The notes under the pieces: model-generated
What the model was told of the DNA's origin: nothing
The model's database searches: none
What the model saw: the letters and a program-made list of their open reading frames with translations, nothing else
Origin: Gordionus sp. m RMFG-2023
Lineage: Eukaryota; Nematomorpha; Gordioida; Chordodea; Parachordodidae
Length of the DNA: 64,000 nucleotides
Assembly: GCF_954871325.1 (NCBI RefSeq)
Contig: NC_088778.1
Span: 33,430,730-33,494,729 of the forward strand
Direction: 5' to 3'
Program-made: the position numbers and the translations under genes
Shown: positions 13,032 through 25,000 of the stretch, one piece after another
Layout of the letters: the number at the start of each line of letters is the position of its first letter
Numbering within the stretch: position 1 is the stretch's first letter

Positions 13032-16000
13032 TTATATTTTTCTATTAGTTATCGTTATAGTTTTGGGTGTTCTAGTAGTTTTTCTGATCCTTGTCCATCT
13101 AATGATTTTGTGTTTCTTATGATATCTATGGAAATATTTGCTTCTCTTCGTTTTATGTTTTCCATCAGTTTTTCTAATCTTTTTCGTTCTACTTTTAGGT
13201 TTTCTAGTAGATTTTCTAGTCGATTTCGGTTTAGTACCTTTGTGTTTATGAATTTTTATCGTCCTAAAATTTTTATGTCTTCTAGTAGTTTTTCTAATAG
13301 ACTTTGGCCTAGTTTTTTTGTGTTTCCTATTCGTTTTGGAGGCTCGAGTAGTTATAAATTTTCTAGAAGTTCTCGTATGTTTTTGGTGTTTTCTGATAGT
13401 ACGTGGGCTTTTAACAATTTTAGGGGTTCTAGTTTTGTGACCAGAAGGTTTTATATTTCTGGTTGTTTTTAGTTTTGCAGTTTTAACTCTAGTACTCTTA
13501 AAGAGTTTATTTATTTCAGGAGTTATTCGTATACTTCTGGTAGTTTTCTGTTTTCTAGAAGTTTTTCTTAAATGTTTTAGTCTAGTTGTAATGGATTTTC
13601 TGGTAATTTTTGGCGTTCTTGTAGTTTGTGGGGATCTTGTAGTTCTTACAGCGTTCGTGGTTATAAGTTGTCTAGTGATTTTCCATCTATAAATTTTTTG
13701 TGTTCTGGTAGTTCTTGGGCTCACAGTTATTTTTTTTCCAATAGTCTTTGTAATTCTGGTATTTTTGGAATTGGCAATCTTTTGTCTAGTACTTTTAACG
13801 CGTGTAGTCATTTTGGGGGTCCTAATATTTGTTGATAGTTTAGTAATTATAGGTTTAGTAGTTTTGTATTTTCTATGAGTAATTTTTATTTTGGTATCTT
13901 TATGTTCCCTTGTAGATTTCCTAGTCGTTTTTGGTCTAATCTGGGGTTTTCTAGTAGTTTTATGTCGAAGAATATAGAGGTAATTTGTAGATTGCGCTGT
14001 TTTAGTAGTTCGCGGGGTTTTAGTAGTTTGTGGGGTTTTAGTGGTTATGGTATTTCTAGTAGTCTTTTTTTTATAGGTTGTATGTGTTCTGGTGGTTTTC
14101 GGGCTTCTAGTATTGTAGGTTTGAGTAATCTTTGTATTTCTGGTAATTGTTTTGTTACTTTTAGTAATTTTGGGGGGAATTGTAGTTATAGACATTTTAT
14201 TAATTACAGGTAAAGTCGTTTTGCGTTTTTTATCAGTTCGTTTTATTTTGCTTCTTTTATGTTTATTAGTAGTTTTTCTAATAAACCTTTGTTTAGTTAT
14301 TTTATGTCTACGAGTTCTTCTTACTTTGTTATTTCTATGTTTTCTAGTAGTTTTTTTAATAAGCTTTCGCCTAGTTGTTTCATGTTTTACATTGGTTTTT
14401 AGTGTTCTAGATGTTATGGGAGTTTTAATAACTTTTGTTTTATGAGTTTTTTGTTTTAGAGTAGTTCTTAGGCTTTTAATGGGGGTCAAAGCAATTGTCG
14501 GTTGATTTGTGATTATAGGTCTTTTAGCAATGTGTGTTCGATGAGTTGTCCTAATTCGAGAAGTTTGATATGTTATAGTTTTCTTTTTAGTTTTCGATCT
14601 TTCTGTTTTAAGTTTTCCTGTAGTTATTCGATCAGTAGTTTTTCGCTGTCTGCTACTTCGTGTGCTTCTTGTAGTTACTTGGATTTTAGTAGTTCGTGGA
14701 GTTTTAATAGTTTGTGGAGTTTTAGTCGTTAGCGGAGTATTAGTAGTTCTTGGAGTTTTAGTCATTCGTGCACTCTTGCTAATTTTATATCTTTTGGTAG
14801 TCAAGGGTTTGATAGTAGTTTTTCGGTTATACGTTTTTTGCCTTCTTGTAGTTTTTGGGCTACTGGATCTGTGTGTTCTAGTAATCTTTGTGTATTTTGT
14901 TTTAGTTGTCCTAGTATTTTTTTGTCTAGTACTTTTAGTACGTGTTGTCGTTTTGTGGGTCCAAGCAATTCTCGGTTTACTGGTGTTTATTTGTCTAATA
15001 GTTGTGTGTGTTCGATGAGTTCGCCTGGTTGGAGAGGTCTTATATTTTAAAGTTTTATATTTAGTTTTTGATCGTTCTGTTTTAAATTTTCCTGTAGTTT
15101 TTGGATTAGTACTTTTACGCTTACTGCTAGTACGTGTGCTTCTAGTAGTTCGTTGGATTTTCGTAGTTCGTGGAGTTTTTGTAGTTCTTGGAGTTTTAGT
15201 AGTTATTGGAGATTTAGTAGTTAGTGGGATTGTAGTAGTTCGTAGAGTTTTAGTAGTTCTTCGAGTTTTAGTCTTTCTGACACTTTTTTTGTGTGTTTTG
15301 ATGGTTAAGGGTTTGATAGTAGTTTGCCAGATATACGTTTTTTGCCTTCTTGTAGTGTTTGGGCCACTTGTACCGTGTGTTCTAGTAATCTTTTTATATA
15401 TAGTTTTATCTGTTCTAGTACTTTTTTGTCTAGTACTTTTAGAAGTTTGATATTTTATAGTTTTCGATCTTTCAGTTTTAAATTTTCCTGTAGTTTTTGG
15501 ATTAGTAGTTTTACCATTATTGTTAGTACGTATGTTTCTAGTAGTTCGTTTGGTTTTGGTTGTTCGTTTGGTTTTTGTAGTTCGTGGAGTTTTAGTAGTT
15601 CGTGGAGATTTAGTAGTTAGTGGGATTGTAGTAGTTCGTGGAGTTTTAGTAGTTCTTCGAGTTTTAGTACTTCTGACACTTTTCCTATATTTTTGTGTTT
15701 TGGTGGTTAAGGGTTTGATAGTATTTTTTTGGCTATACGTTTTATGTTTTCTTATAGATATTGGGCCAATTGTTGGGTGTATTCCTGTAATCTTTGTATA
15801 TTTTGTTTTCCTACTACTTTTTGGTTTAGTAATTTTAGTACAAGTTGTAGTTTTTGGGGTCCATGCGGTTGTAGACTTTCTAGTGGTTATTTTTCTAATA
15901 GTTGTGTATGCTCGATGAGTTCTCCTGGTTTGAGTAGTTTTATATTTTCTAGTTTTCTTTTTAGTTTTTGATCTTTTAAATTTTCTATTAGTTTTTGGAT

Positions 16001-19000
16001 TGCTAGTTTTGCGCTTTCTACGATTATGTTTCCTTTTAGTAGTTCGTTGGAGTTTTGTAGTTCGTAGAAATTTAGTAGTTCGTGGAGTTTTAGTAGTTTG
16101 TGCACTCTTGCTAGTTTTATATCTTTTGGTAGTTAAGAGTTTGATAGTAGTTTTCCGTTTTAACGTTTCTTGCCTTCTCGTAGTTTTTGGGCTACTGGTT
16201 CTGTGTGTTCTAGTAATCTTTGTGTGTTTTGTTTTAGTTGTCCTAGTAATTTTTTGTCTAGTACTTTTAGTACATGTTGTCGTTATGTGGGTCCAAGCAA
16301 TTGTCGGTTTAGTTGTGAGTGCTCGATGAGTTCTCCTGGTTTGAGAAGTTTTATATTTTCTAGTTTTCTTTTTAGTTTTAAATCTTTTTGTTTTAAATTT
16401 TCTTAAAGTTTTTGGATTTCTAGTTTTGCGTTTTCTTCTATTACGTTTCCTTTTAGTAGTTCGTTGGGATTTAGTAGATCGTTGAGGTTTTGTAGTTCGT
16501 AGAGATTTAATAGAACGTGGAGTTATAGTAGTTTTTCGAGGTTTAGTCGTTCTGATACTTTTGCTATATTTTTTTGTTTTGGTGGTTAAAGGTTTGATAG
16601 TAGTTTTGCAGCTATACGTTTTATGCCTTCTTGTAGTTTTTGGGCTACTTGCTCGATGTGTTCTAGTAATTTTTGTATATTTAGTTTTATCAGTTCTTGT
16701 ACTTTTTTGTCTAGTACTTTTAGAAGTTTGATATTTTATAGTTTTCGATCTTTCTGCTTTAAATTTTCCTGTAGTTTTTGTATTTGTACTTTTACCCTTA
16801 CTGCCAGCACGTGTGCTTCTAGTAGTTCGTTGGGTTTTAGTTGTTCGATTGGTTCTTGTAGTTCGTGGAGTTTTAGTAGTTCGTGGAGTTTTAGTAGTTC
16901 GAGGAGTTTTAGTAGTTAATGGGATTGTAGTATATCGTGGAATTTTAGTAGTTCTTACACTTTTTCTATATTTTTGTGTTTTGGTGGTTAAGGGTTTTAT
17001 AGTATTTTTCCGGCTATATTTTTTTTGTTTTCTTGTAGATATTGGGCCAATTGTTCGGTGTGTTCTCGTAATCTTTATATATTTTGTTTTCCTAGTACTT
17101 TTTTGTTTAGTACTTTTGGTACAAGTTGTAGTTTTAGGGGTCCATGTAGTTGTCGACTTTCTAGTTGTTATTTTTCTAATAGTTGTGTATACTCGATGAG
17201 TTCTCTTGGTTTGAGAAGTTTTATATTTTCTAGTTTTCTTTTTAGTTTTAAATCTTTTTGTTTTAAATGTTCCTCTAAATTTTGGATTGCTAGTTTTGCG
17301 TTTTCTGCTATTACGTTTCCTTTTAATAGTTCGTTGGGGTTTTATAGTTTGTGTAGATTTAATAGTTCGTGGAGTTATAGTAGTTCTTCGAGGTTTAGTT
17401 GTTCTGACACTTTTGATATATTTTTTTGTTTTGCCGTTTAAAGATTTGATAGTAGTTTTCCGACTATACGTTTTAAGCCTTCTTGTAGTTTTTTTGCCAC
17501 TTGTACGGTGTGTTCTAGTAGTCTTAGTATATTTTGTTTTATTTGTCTTAGTAGGTTTTTGTCTAGTACTTTTAGTACATGTTGTCGTTTTGTGATTCCA
17601 AGCAATTGTCGGTTTACTGGTGTTTATTTGTCCAGAAGTTGGGTGTGCTCGATGACTTCTCCTCGTTTGAGAAGTTGGATATTTTATAGTTTTCTTTTTA
17701 GTTTTCGAGCTTTCTGTTTTATATTTTCCTGTAGATTTTGGATTAGTAGATTTACGTTTATTGCTAGTACGTGTGCTTTTAGTAGTTTTACTGGTTTTCG
17801 CTGTTCGTTTGGATTTAGTAGTTCGTTGAATTTTTGTATTTCTTGGAGTTTTAGTAGTTCGAGGAGTTTTAGTAGTTAATGGGATTGTAGTAGATCGTGG
17901 AAATTTAGTAGTTCTTTGAGTTTTAGTCGTTTTGACACTTTTGCTATATTTTTGTTTATTGGTCTTTAATGGTATAGTAGTTTTCCGACTATACGTTTTA
18001 TGCCTTCTTGTAGTTTTTTTGCCACTTGTACGGTGTGTTCTAGTAGTCTTAGTATATTTTGTTTTATTTGTCTTAGTACGTTTTTGACTAATACTTTTAG
18101 TACATTTTGTCGTTTTGTGAGTCCAAGCAATTGTCGGTTTACTGGTGTTTATTTGTCTAGAAGTTGTGTGTACTCGATGAGTTCTCCTGGATTGAGAAGT
18201 TGGATATTTTATAGTTTTCTTTATAGTTTTCGAGGTTTCTGTTTTATATTTTCCTGTAGATTTTGGATTAGTAGATTTACGCTTATTACTAGTACGTGTG
18301 CTTTTAGTAGTTTTACTGGTTTTCGCTGTACGTTTGGTTTTAGTAGTTCGTTGAATTTTTGTAGTTCTTGGAGTTTTAGTAGTTCGAGGAGTTTTAGTAG
18401 TTAATGGGATTGTAGTATATCGTGGAATTTTAGTAGTTCTTCGAGTTTTAGTCGTTTTGACACTTTTGCTATACTTTTGCTTATTGGTTTTTAATGGTTT
18501 GATAGTAGTTTTCCCGTTATACGTTTTTTGCCTTCTTGTAGTTTTTTGGCCACTTGTTCGATGTGTTGTAGTAATCTTTGTATGTTTAGTTTTACTTGTC
18601 CTAGTCCGTTTTTGTCTAGTACTTTTAGTACATGTTGTCGTTATGTGGGTCCAAGCAATTGTCGGTTTAGTTGTGTGTGCTCGATGAGTTCTCCTGGTTT
18701 GAGAAGTTGGATATTTTATAGTTTTCTTTTTAGTTTTCGAGCTTTCTGTTTTATATTTTCCTGTAGATTTTGGATTAGTAGATTTACGCTTATTACTAGT
18801 ACGTGTGCTTTTAGTAGTTTTACTGGTTTTTGCTGTACGTTTGGTTTTAGTAGTTCGTTGAATTTTTGTAGTTCTTGGAGTTTTAGTAGTTCGAGGAGTT
18901 TTAGTAGTTAATGGGATTGTAGTATATCGTGGAATTTTAGTAGTTCTTCGAGTTTTAGACGTTTTGACACTTTTGCTATACTTTTGCTTATTGGTTTTTA

Positions 19001-22000
19001 ATGGTTTGATAGTAGTTTTCCCGTTATACGTTTTTTGCCTTCTTGTAGTTTTTTGGCCACTTGTTCGATGTGTTGTAGTAATCTTTGTATGTTTAGTTTT
19101 ACTTGTCCTAGTCCGTTTTTGTCTAGTACTTTTAGTACATGTTGTCGTTATGTGGGTCCAAGCAATTGTCGGTTTAGTTGTGTGTGCTCGATGAGTTCTC
19201 CTGGTTTGAGAAGTTGGATATTTTATAGTTTTCTTTTTAGTTTTCGATCTTTCTGTTTTATATTTTCCTGTAGATTTTGGATTAGTAGATTTACGCTTAT
19301 TACTAGTACGTGTGCTTTTAGTAGTTTTACTGGTTTTCGCTGTACGTTTGGTTTTAGTAGTTCGTTGAATTTTTGTAGTTCTTGGAGTTTTAGTAGTTCG
19401 AGGAGTTTTAGTAGTTAATGGGATTGTAGTATATCGTGGAATTTTAGTAGTTCTTCGAGTTTTAGACGTTTTGACACTTTTGCTATACTTTTGCTTATTG
19501 GTTTTTAATGGTTTGATAGTAGTTTTCCCGTTATACGTTTTTTGCCTTCTTGTAGTTTTTTGGCCACTTGTTCGATGTGTTGTAGTAATCTTTGTATGTT
19601 TAGTTTTACTTGTCCTAGTCCGTTTTTGTCTAGTACTTTTAGTACATGTTGTCGTTATGTGGGTCCAAGCAATTGTCGGTTTAGTTGTGTGTGCTCGATG
19701 AGTTCTCCTGGTTTGAGAAGTTGGATATTTTATAGTTTTCTTTTTAGTTTTCGATCTTTCTGTTTTATATTTTCCTGTAGATTTTGGATTAGTAGATTTA
19801 CGCTTATTGCTAGTACGTGTGCTTTTAGTAGTTTTACTGGTTTTCGCTGTACGTTTGGTTTTAGTAGTTCGTTGAATTTTTGTAGTTCTTGGAGTTTTAG
19901 AAGTTCGAGGAGTTTTAGTAGTTAATGGGATTGTAGTATATCGTGGAATTTTAGTAGTTCTTCGAGTTTTAGTCGTTTTGACACTTTTGCTATACTTTTG
20001 CTTATTGATTTTTAATGGTTTGATAGTAGTTTTCCCGTTATACGTTTTTTGCCTTCTTGTAGTTTTTTGGCCACTTGTTCGATGTGTTGTATTAATCTTT
20101 GTATGTTTAGTTTTACTTGTCCTAGTCCGTTTTTGTCTAGTACTTTTAGTACATGTTGTCGTTATGTGGGTCCAAGCAATTGTCGGTTTAGTTGTGTATC
20201 CTCGATGAGTTCTCCTGGTTTGAGAAGTTGGATATTTTATAGTTTTCTTTTTAGTTTTCGAGCTTTCTGTTTTATATTTTCCTGTAGATTTTGGATTAGT
20301 AGATTTACGCTTATTACTAGTACGTGTGCTTTTAGTAGTTTTACTGGTTTTCGCTGTACGTTTGGTTTTAGTAGTTCGTTGAATTTTTGTAGTTCTTGGA
20401 GTTTTAGTAGTTCGAGGAGTTTTAGTAGTTAATGGGATTGTAGTATATCGTGGAATTTTAGTAGTTCTTCGAGTTTTAGTCGTTTTGACACTTTTGCTAT
20501 ACTTTTGCTTATTGGTTTTTAATGGTTTGATAGTAGTTTTCCCGTTATACGTTTTTTGCCTTCTTGTAGTTTTTTGGCCACTTGTTCGATGTGTTGTAGT
20601 AATCTTTGTATGTTTAGTTTTACTTGTCCTAGTCCGTTTTTGTCTAGTACTTTTAGTACATGTTGTCGTATTGTGGGTCCAAGCAATTGTCGGTTTATTT
20701 GTGTGTGCTCGATGAGTTCTCCTGGTTTGAGAAGTTGGATATTTTATAGTTTTCTTTTTAGTTTTCGATCTTTCTGTTTTATATTTTCCTGTAGATTTTG
20801 GATTAGTAGATTTACGCTTATTGCTAGTACGTGTGCTTTTAGTAGTTTTACTGGTTTTCGCTGTACGTTTGGTTTTAGTAGTTCGTTGAATTTTTGTAGT
20901 TCTTGGAGTTTTAGAAGTTCGAGGAGTTTTAGTAGTTAAAGGGATTGTAGTATATCGTGGAATTTTAGTAGTTCTTCGAGTTTTAGTCGTTTTGACACTT
21001 TTGCTATACTTTTGCTTATTGGTTTTTAATGGTTTGATAGTAGTTTTCCCGTTATACGTTTTTTGCCTTCTTGTAGTTTTTTGGCCACTTGTTCGATGTG
21101 TTTTAGTAATCTTTTTATGTTTAGTTTTACTTGTTCTAGTCCGTTTTTGTCTAGTACTTTTAGTACATGTTGTCGTTATGTGGGTCCAAGCAATTGTCGG
21201 TTTAGTTGTGTGTGCCATATGAGTTCTCCTGGATTGAGAAGTTTTATATTTTTTAGTTTTCTTTTTAGTTTTAAATCTTTTTGTTTTAAATTTTCTTAAA
21301 GTTTTTGTATTTCTAGTTTTGCGTTTTCTTCTATTACGTTTCCTTTTCTTAGTTCGTTGGGATTTAGTAGATCGTTTGGGTTTTGTAGTTCGTAGAGATA
21401 TAATAGATCTTGGAGTTATAGTAGTTCTTCGAAGTTTAGTCGTTCTGATACTTTTGCTATATTTTTTCGTTTTGGTGGTTAAAGGTTTGATAGTAGTTTT
21501 CCGACTATAGGTTTTATGCCTTCTTGTAGTTTTTTTGCCACTTGTACGGTGTGTTCTAGTAGTCTTAGTATATTTTGTTTTATTTGTCTTATTAGGTTTT
21601 TGTCTAGTACCTTTAGTACATGTTGTCGTTTTGTTAGTCCAAGTAATTGTCGGTTTACTGGTGTTTATTTGTCTAGATGTTGTGTGTGCTCGATGAGTTC
21701 TCCTGGTTTGAGAAGTTGGATATTTTATAGTTTTCTTTTTAGTTTTCGATCTTTCTGTTTTATATTTTCCTGTAGATTTTGGATTAGTAGATTTACGCTT
21801 ATTGCTAGTACGTGTACTTTTAGTAGTTTTACTGGTTTTCGCTGTTCGTTTGGATTTAGTAGTTCGTTGAATTTTTGTAGTTCTTATAGTTTTAGTAGTT
21901 CTTGGAGTTTTAGTAGTTCGAGGAGTTTTAGGAGTTAATGGGATTGTAGTAGATCGTGGAATTTTAGTAGTTCTTCGAGTTTTAGTCGTTTTGACACTTT

Positions 22001-25000
22001 TGCTATATTTTTGTTTATTGGTCTTTAATGGTATAGTAGTTTTCCGACTATACGTTTTATGCCTTCTTGTAGTTTTTTTGCCACTTGTACGGTGTGTTCT
22101 AGTAGTCTTAGTAGATTTTGTTTTATTTGTCTTAGTACGTTTTTGACTAATACTTTTAGTACATGTTGTCGTTTTGTGAGTCCAAGCAATTGTCGGTTTA
22201 CTGGTGTTTATTTGTCTAGATGTTGTGTGTGCTCGATGAGTTCTCCTGGTTTGAGAAGTTGGATATTTTATAGTTTTCTTTTTAGTTTTCGATCTTTCTG
22301 TTTTATATTTTCCTGTAGATTTTGGATTAGTAGATTTACGCTTATTGCTAGTACGTGTGCTTTTAGTAGTTTTACTGGTTTTCGCTGTTCGTTTGGATTT
22401 AGTAGTTCGTTGAATTTTTGTAGTTCTTGTGAGTTTTAGTAAGTTCGAGGAGTTTTAGTAGTTAATGGGATTGTAGTAGATCGTGGAATTTTAGTAGTTC
22501 TTCGAGTTTTAGTCGTTTTGACACTTTTGCTATATTTTTGTTTATTGGTCTTTAATGGTATAGTAGTTTTCCGACTATACGTTTTATGCCTTCTTGTAGT
22601 TTTTTTGCCACTTGTACGGTGTGTTCTAGTAGTCTTAGTAGATTTTGTTTTATTTGTCTTAGTACGTTTTTGACTAATACTTTTAGTACATGTTGTCGTT
22701 TTGTGAGTCCAAGCAATTGTCGGTTTACTGGTGTTTATTTGTCTAGAAGTTGTGTGTGCTCGATGAGTTCTCCTGGTTTGAGAAGTTGGATATTTTATAG
22801 TTTTCTTTTTAGTTTTCGATCTTTCTGTTTTATATTTTCCTGTAGATTTTGGATTAGTAGATTTACGTTTATTGCTAGTACGTGTGCTTTTAGTAGTTTT
22901 ACTGGTTTTCGCTGTTCGTTTGGATTTAGTAGTTCGTTGAATTTTTGTAGTTCTTGGAGTTTTAGTAGTTCGAGGAGTTTTAGTAGTTAATGGGATTGTA
23001 GTAGATCGTGGAATTTTAGTAGTTCTTCGAGTTTTAGTCGTTTTGACACTTTTGCTATATTTTTGTTTATTGGTCTTTAATGGTATAGTAGTTTTCCGAC
23101 TATACGTTTTATGCCTTCTTGTAGTTTTTTTGCCACTTGTACGGTGTGTTCTAGTAGTCTTAGTATATTTTGTTTTATTTGTCTTAGTACGTTTTTGACT
23201 AATACTTTTAGTACATGTTGTCGTTTTGTGAGTCCAAGCAATTGTCGGTTTACTGGTGTTTATTTGTATAGAAGTTGTGTGTGCTCGATGAGTTCTCCTG
23301 GTTTGAGAAGTTGGATATTTTATAGTTTTCTTTTTAGTTTTCGAGCTTTCTGTTTTATATTTTCCTGTAGATTTTGGATTAGTAGATTTACGTTTATTGC
23401 TAGTACGTGTGCTTTTAGTAGTTTTACTGGTTTTCGCTGTTCGTTTGGATTTAGTAGTTCGTTGAATTTTTGTAGTTCTTGGAGTTTTAGTAGTTCGAGG
23501 AGTTTTAGTAGTTAATGGGATTGTAGTAGATCGTGGAATTTTAGTAGTTCTTCTAGTTTTAGTCGTTTTGACACTTTTGCTATATTTTTGTTTATTGGTC
23601 TTTAATGGTATAGTAGTTTTCCGACTATACGTTTTATGCCTTCTTGTAGTTTTTTTGCCACTTGTACGGTGTGTTCTAGTAGTCTTAGTATATTTTGTTT
23701 TATTTGTCTTAGTACGTTTTTGACTAATACTTTTAGTACATGTTGTCGTTTTGTGAGTCCAAGCAATTGTCTGTTTACTGGTGTTTATTTGTCTAGAAGT
23801 TGTGTGTGCTCGATGAGTTCTCCTGGTTTGAGAAGTTGGATATTTTATAATTTTCTTTTTAGTTTTCGAGCTTTCTGTTTTATATTTTCCTGTAGATTTT
23901 GGATTAGTAGATTTACGCTTATTGCTAGTACGTGTACTTTTAGTAGTTTTACTGGTTTTCGTTGTTCGTTTGGTTTTAGTAGTTTGTTGAATTTTTGTAG
24001 TTCTTGGAGTTTTAGTAGTTAATGGGATTGTAGTAGATCGTGGAATTTTAGTAGTTCTTCTAGTTTTAGTCGTTTTGACACTTTTGCTATACTTTTGCTT
24101 ATTGATTTTTAATGGTTTGATAGTAGTTTTCCCGTTATACGTTTTTTGCCTTCTTGTAGTTTTTTGGCCACTTGTTCGATGTGTTGTAGTAATCTTTGTA
24201 TGTTTAGTTTTATTTGTCCTAGTCCGTTTTTGTCTAGTACTTTTAGTACATGTTGTCGTTATGTGGGTCCAAGCAATTGTCGGTTTTCTGGTGTTTATTT
24301 TTCTAGTAGTTGTGTGTGCTCGATGAGTTCTCCTGGTTGGAAAAGTTTTATATTTTGTAGTTTTCTTGTTAGCTCTCATTTCTGTTTTGAATTTTGCTGT
24401 AGTTTTAGGATTATTAGTTTTGTGCTTTCTGCTAATACGAAGGCTTCTAGTAGTTTGTGTAGTTTTAGTAGTTCGTGGAGTTGTTGTAGTTCGTGGGATT
24501 GTAGTAATTCGTGAAGTTTTACTCGTTTTTGCACTCTTGCTAATTTTTTGTTTTTTGGTAGTTAAATGTTTGATAGTAGTTTTCCGTCTGTACGTTTTTT
24601 GCCTTCTGGTAGTTTTTAAGCCACTTGTTCTATTTGTTCTAATCTTTGTATATATTGTTTTATCCGCCCTAGTAGATTTTTGTCTAGTATTTTTAGTAGT
24701 CATTTTGGGGGTCCAAGCAATTGTCGACTTTCTAGTGATTATTGTTTTAGGATTTGTGTGTGCTCGATGAGTTCTCCTGGTTGGAAAAGTTTTATATTTT
24801 GTAGTTTTCTTGTTAGCTCTCGTTTCTGTTTTGAATTTTGCTGTAGTTTTAGGATTATAAGTTTTGTGCTTTCTGCTAATACGAAGGCTTCTAGTAGTTT
24901 GTGGAGTTTTAGTAGTTTGTAGAGTTTTAGTAGTTCGTGGAGTTGTTGTACTTCGTGGGATTGTAGTAGTTCGTGAAGCTTTACTCGTTTTTGCACTCTT

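Noticed and set aside
18400-24100. CRISPR-like or satellite array
   Set aside because: Units are 507/525 bp, directly adjoining, in frame and coding; there are no spacers.
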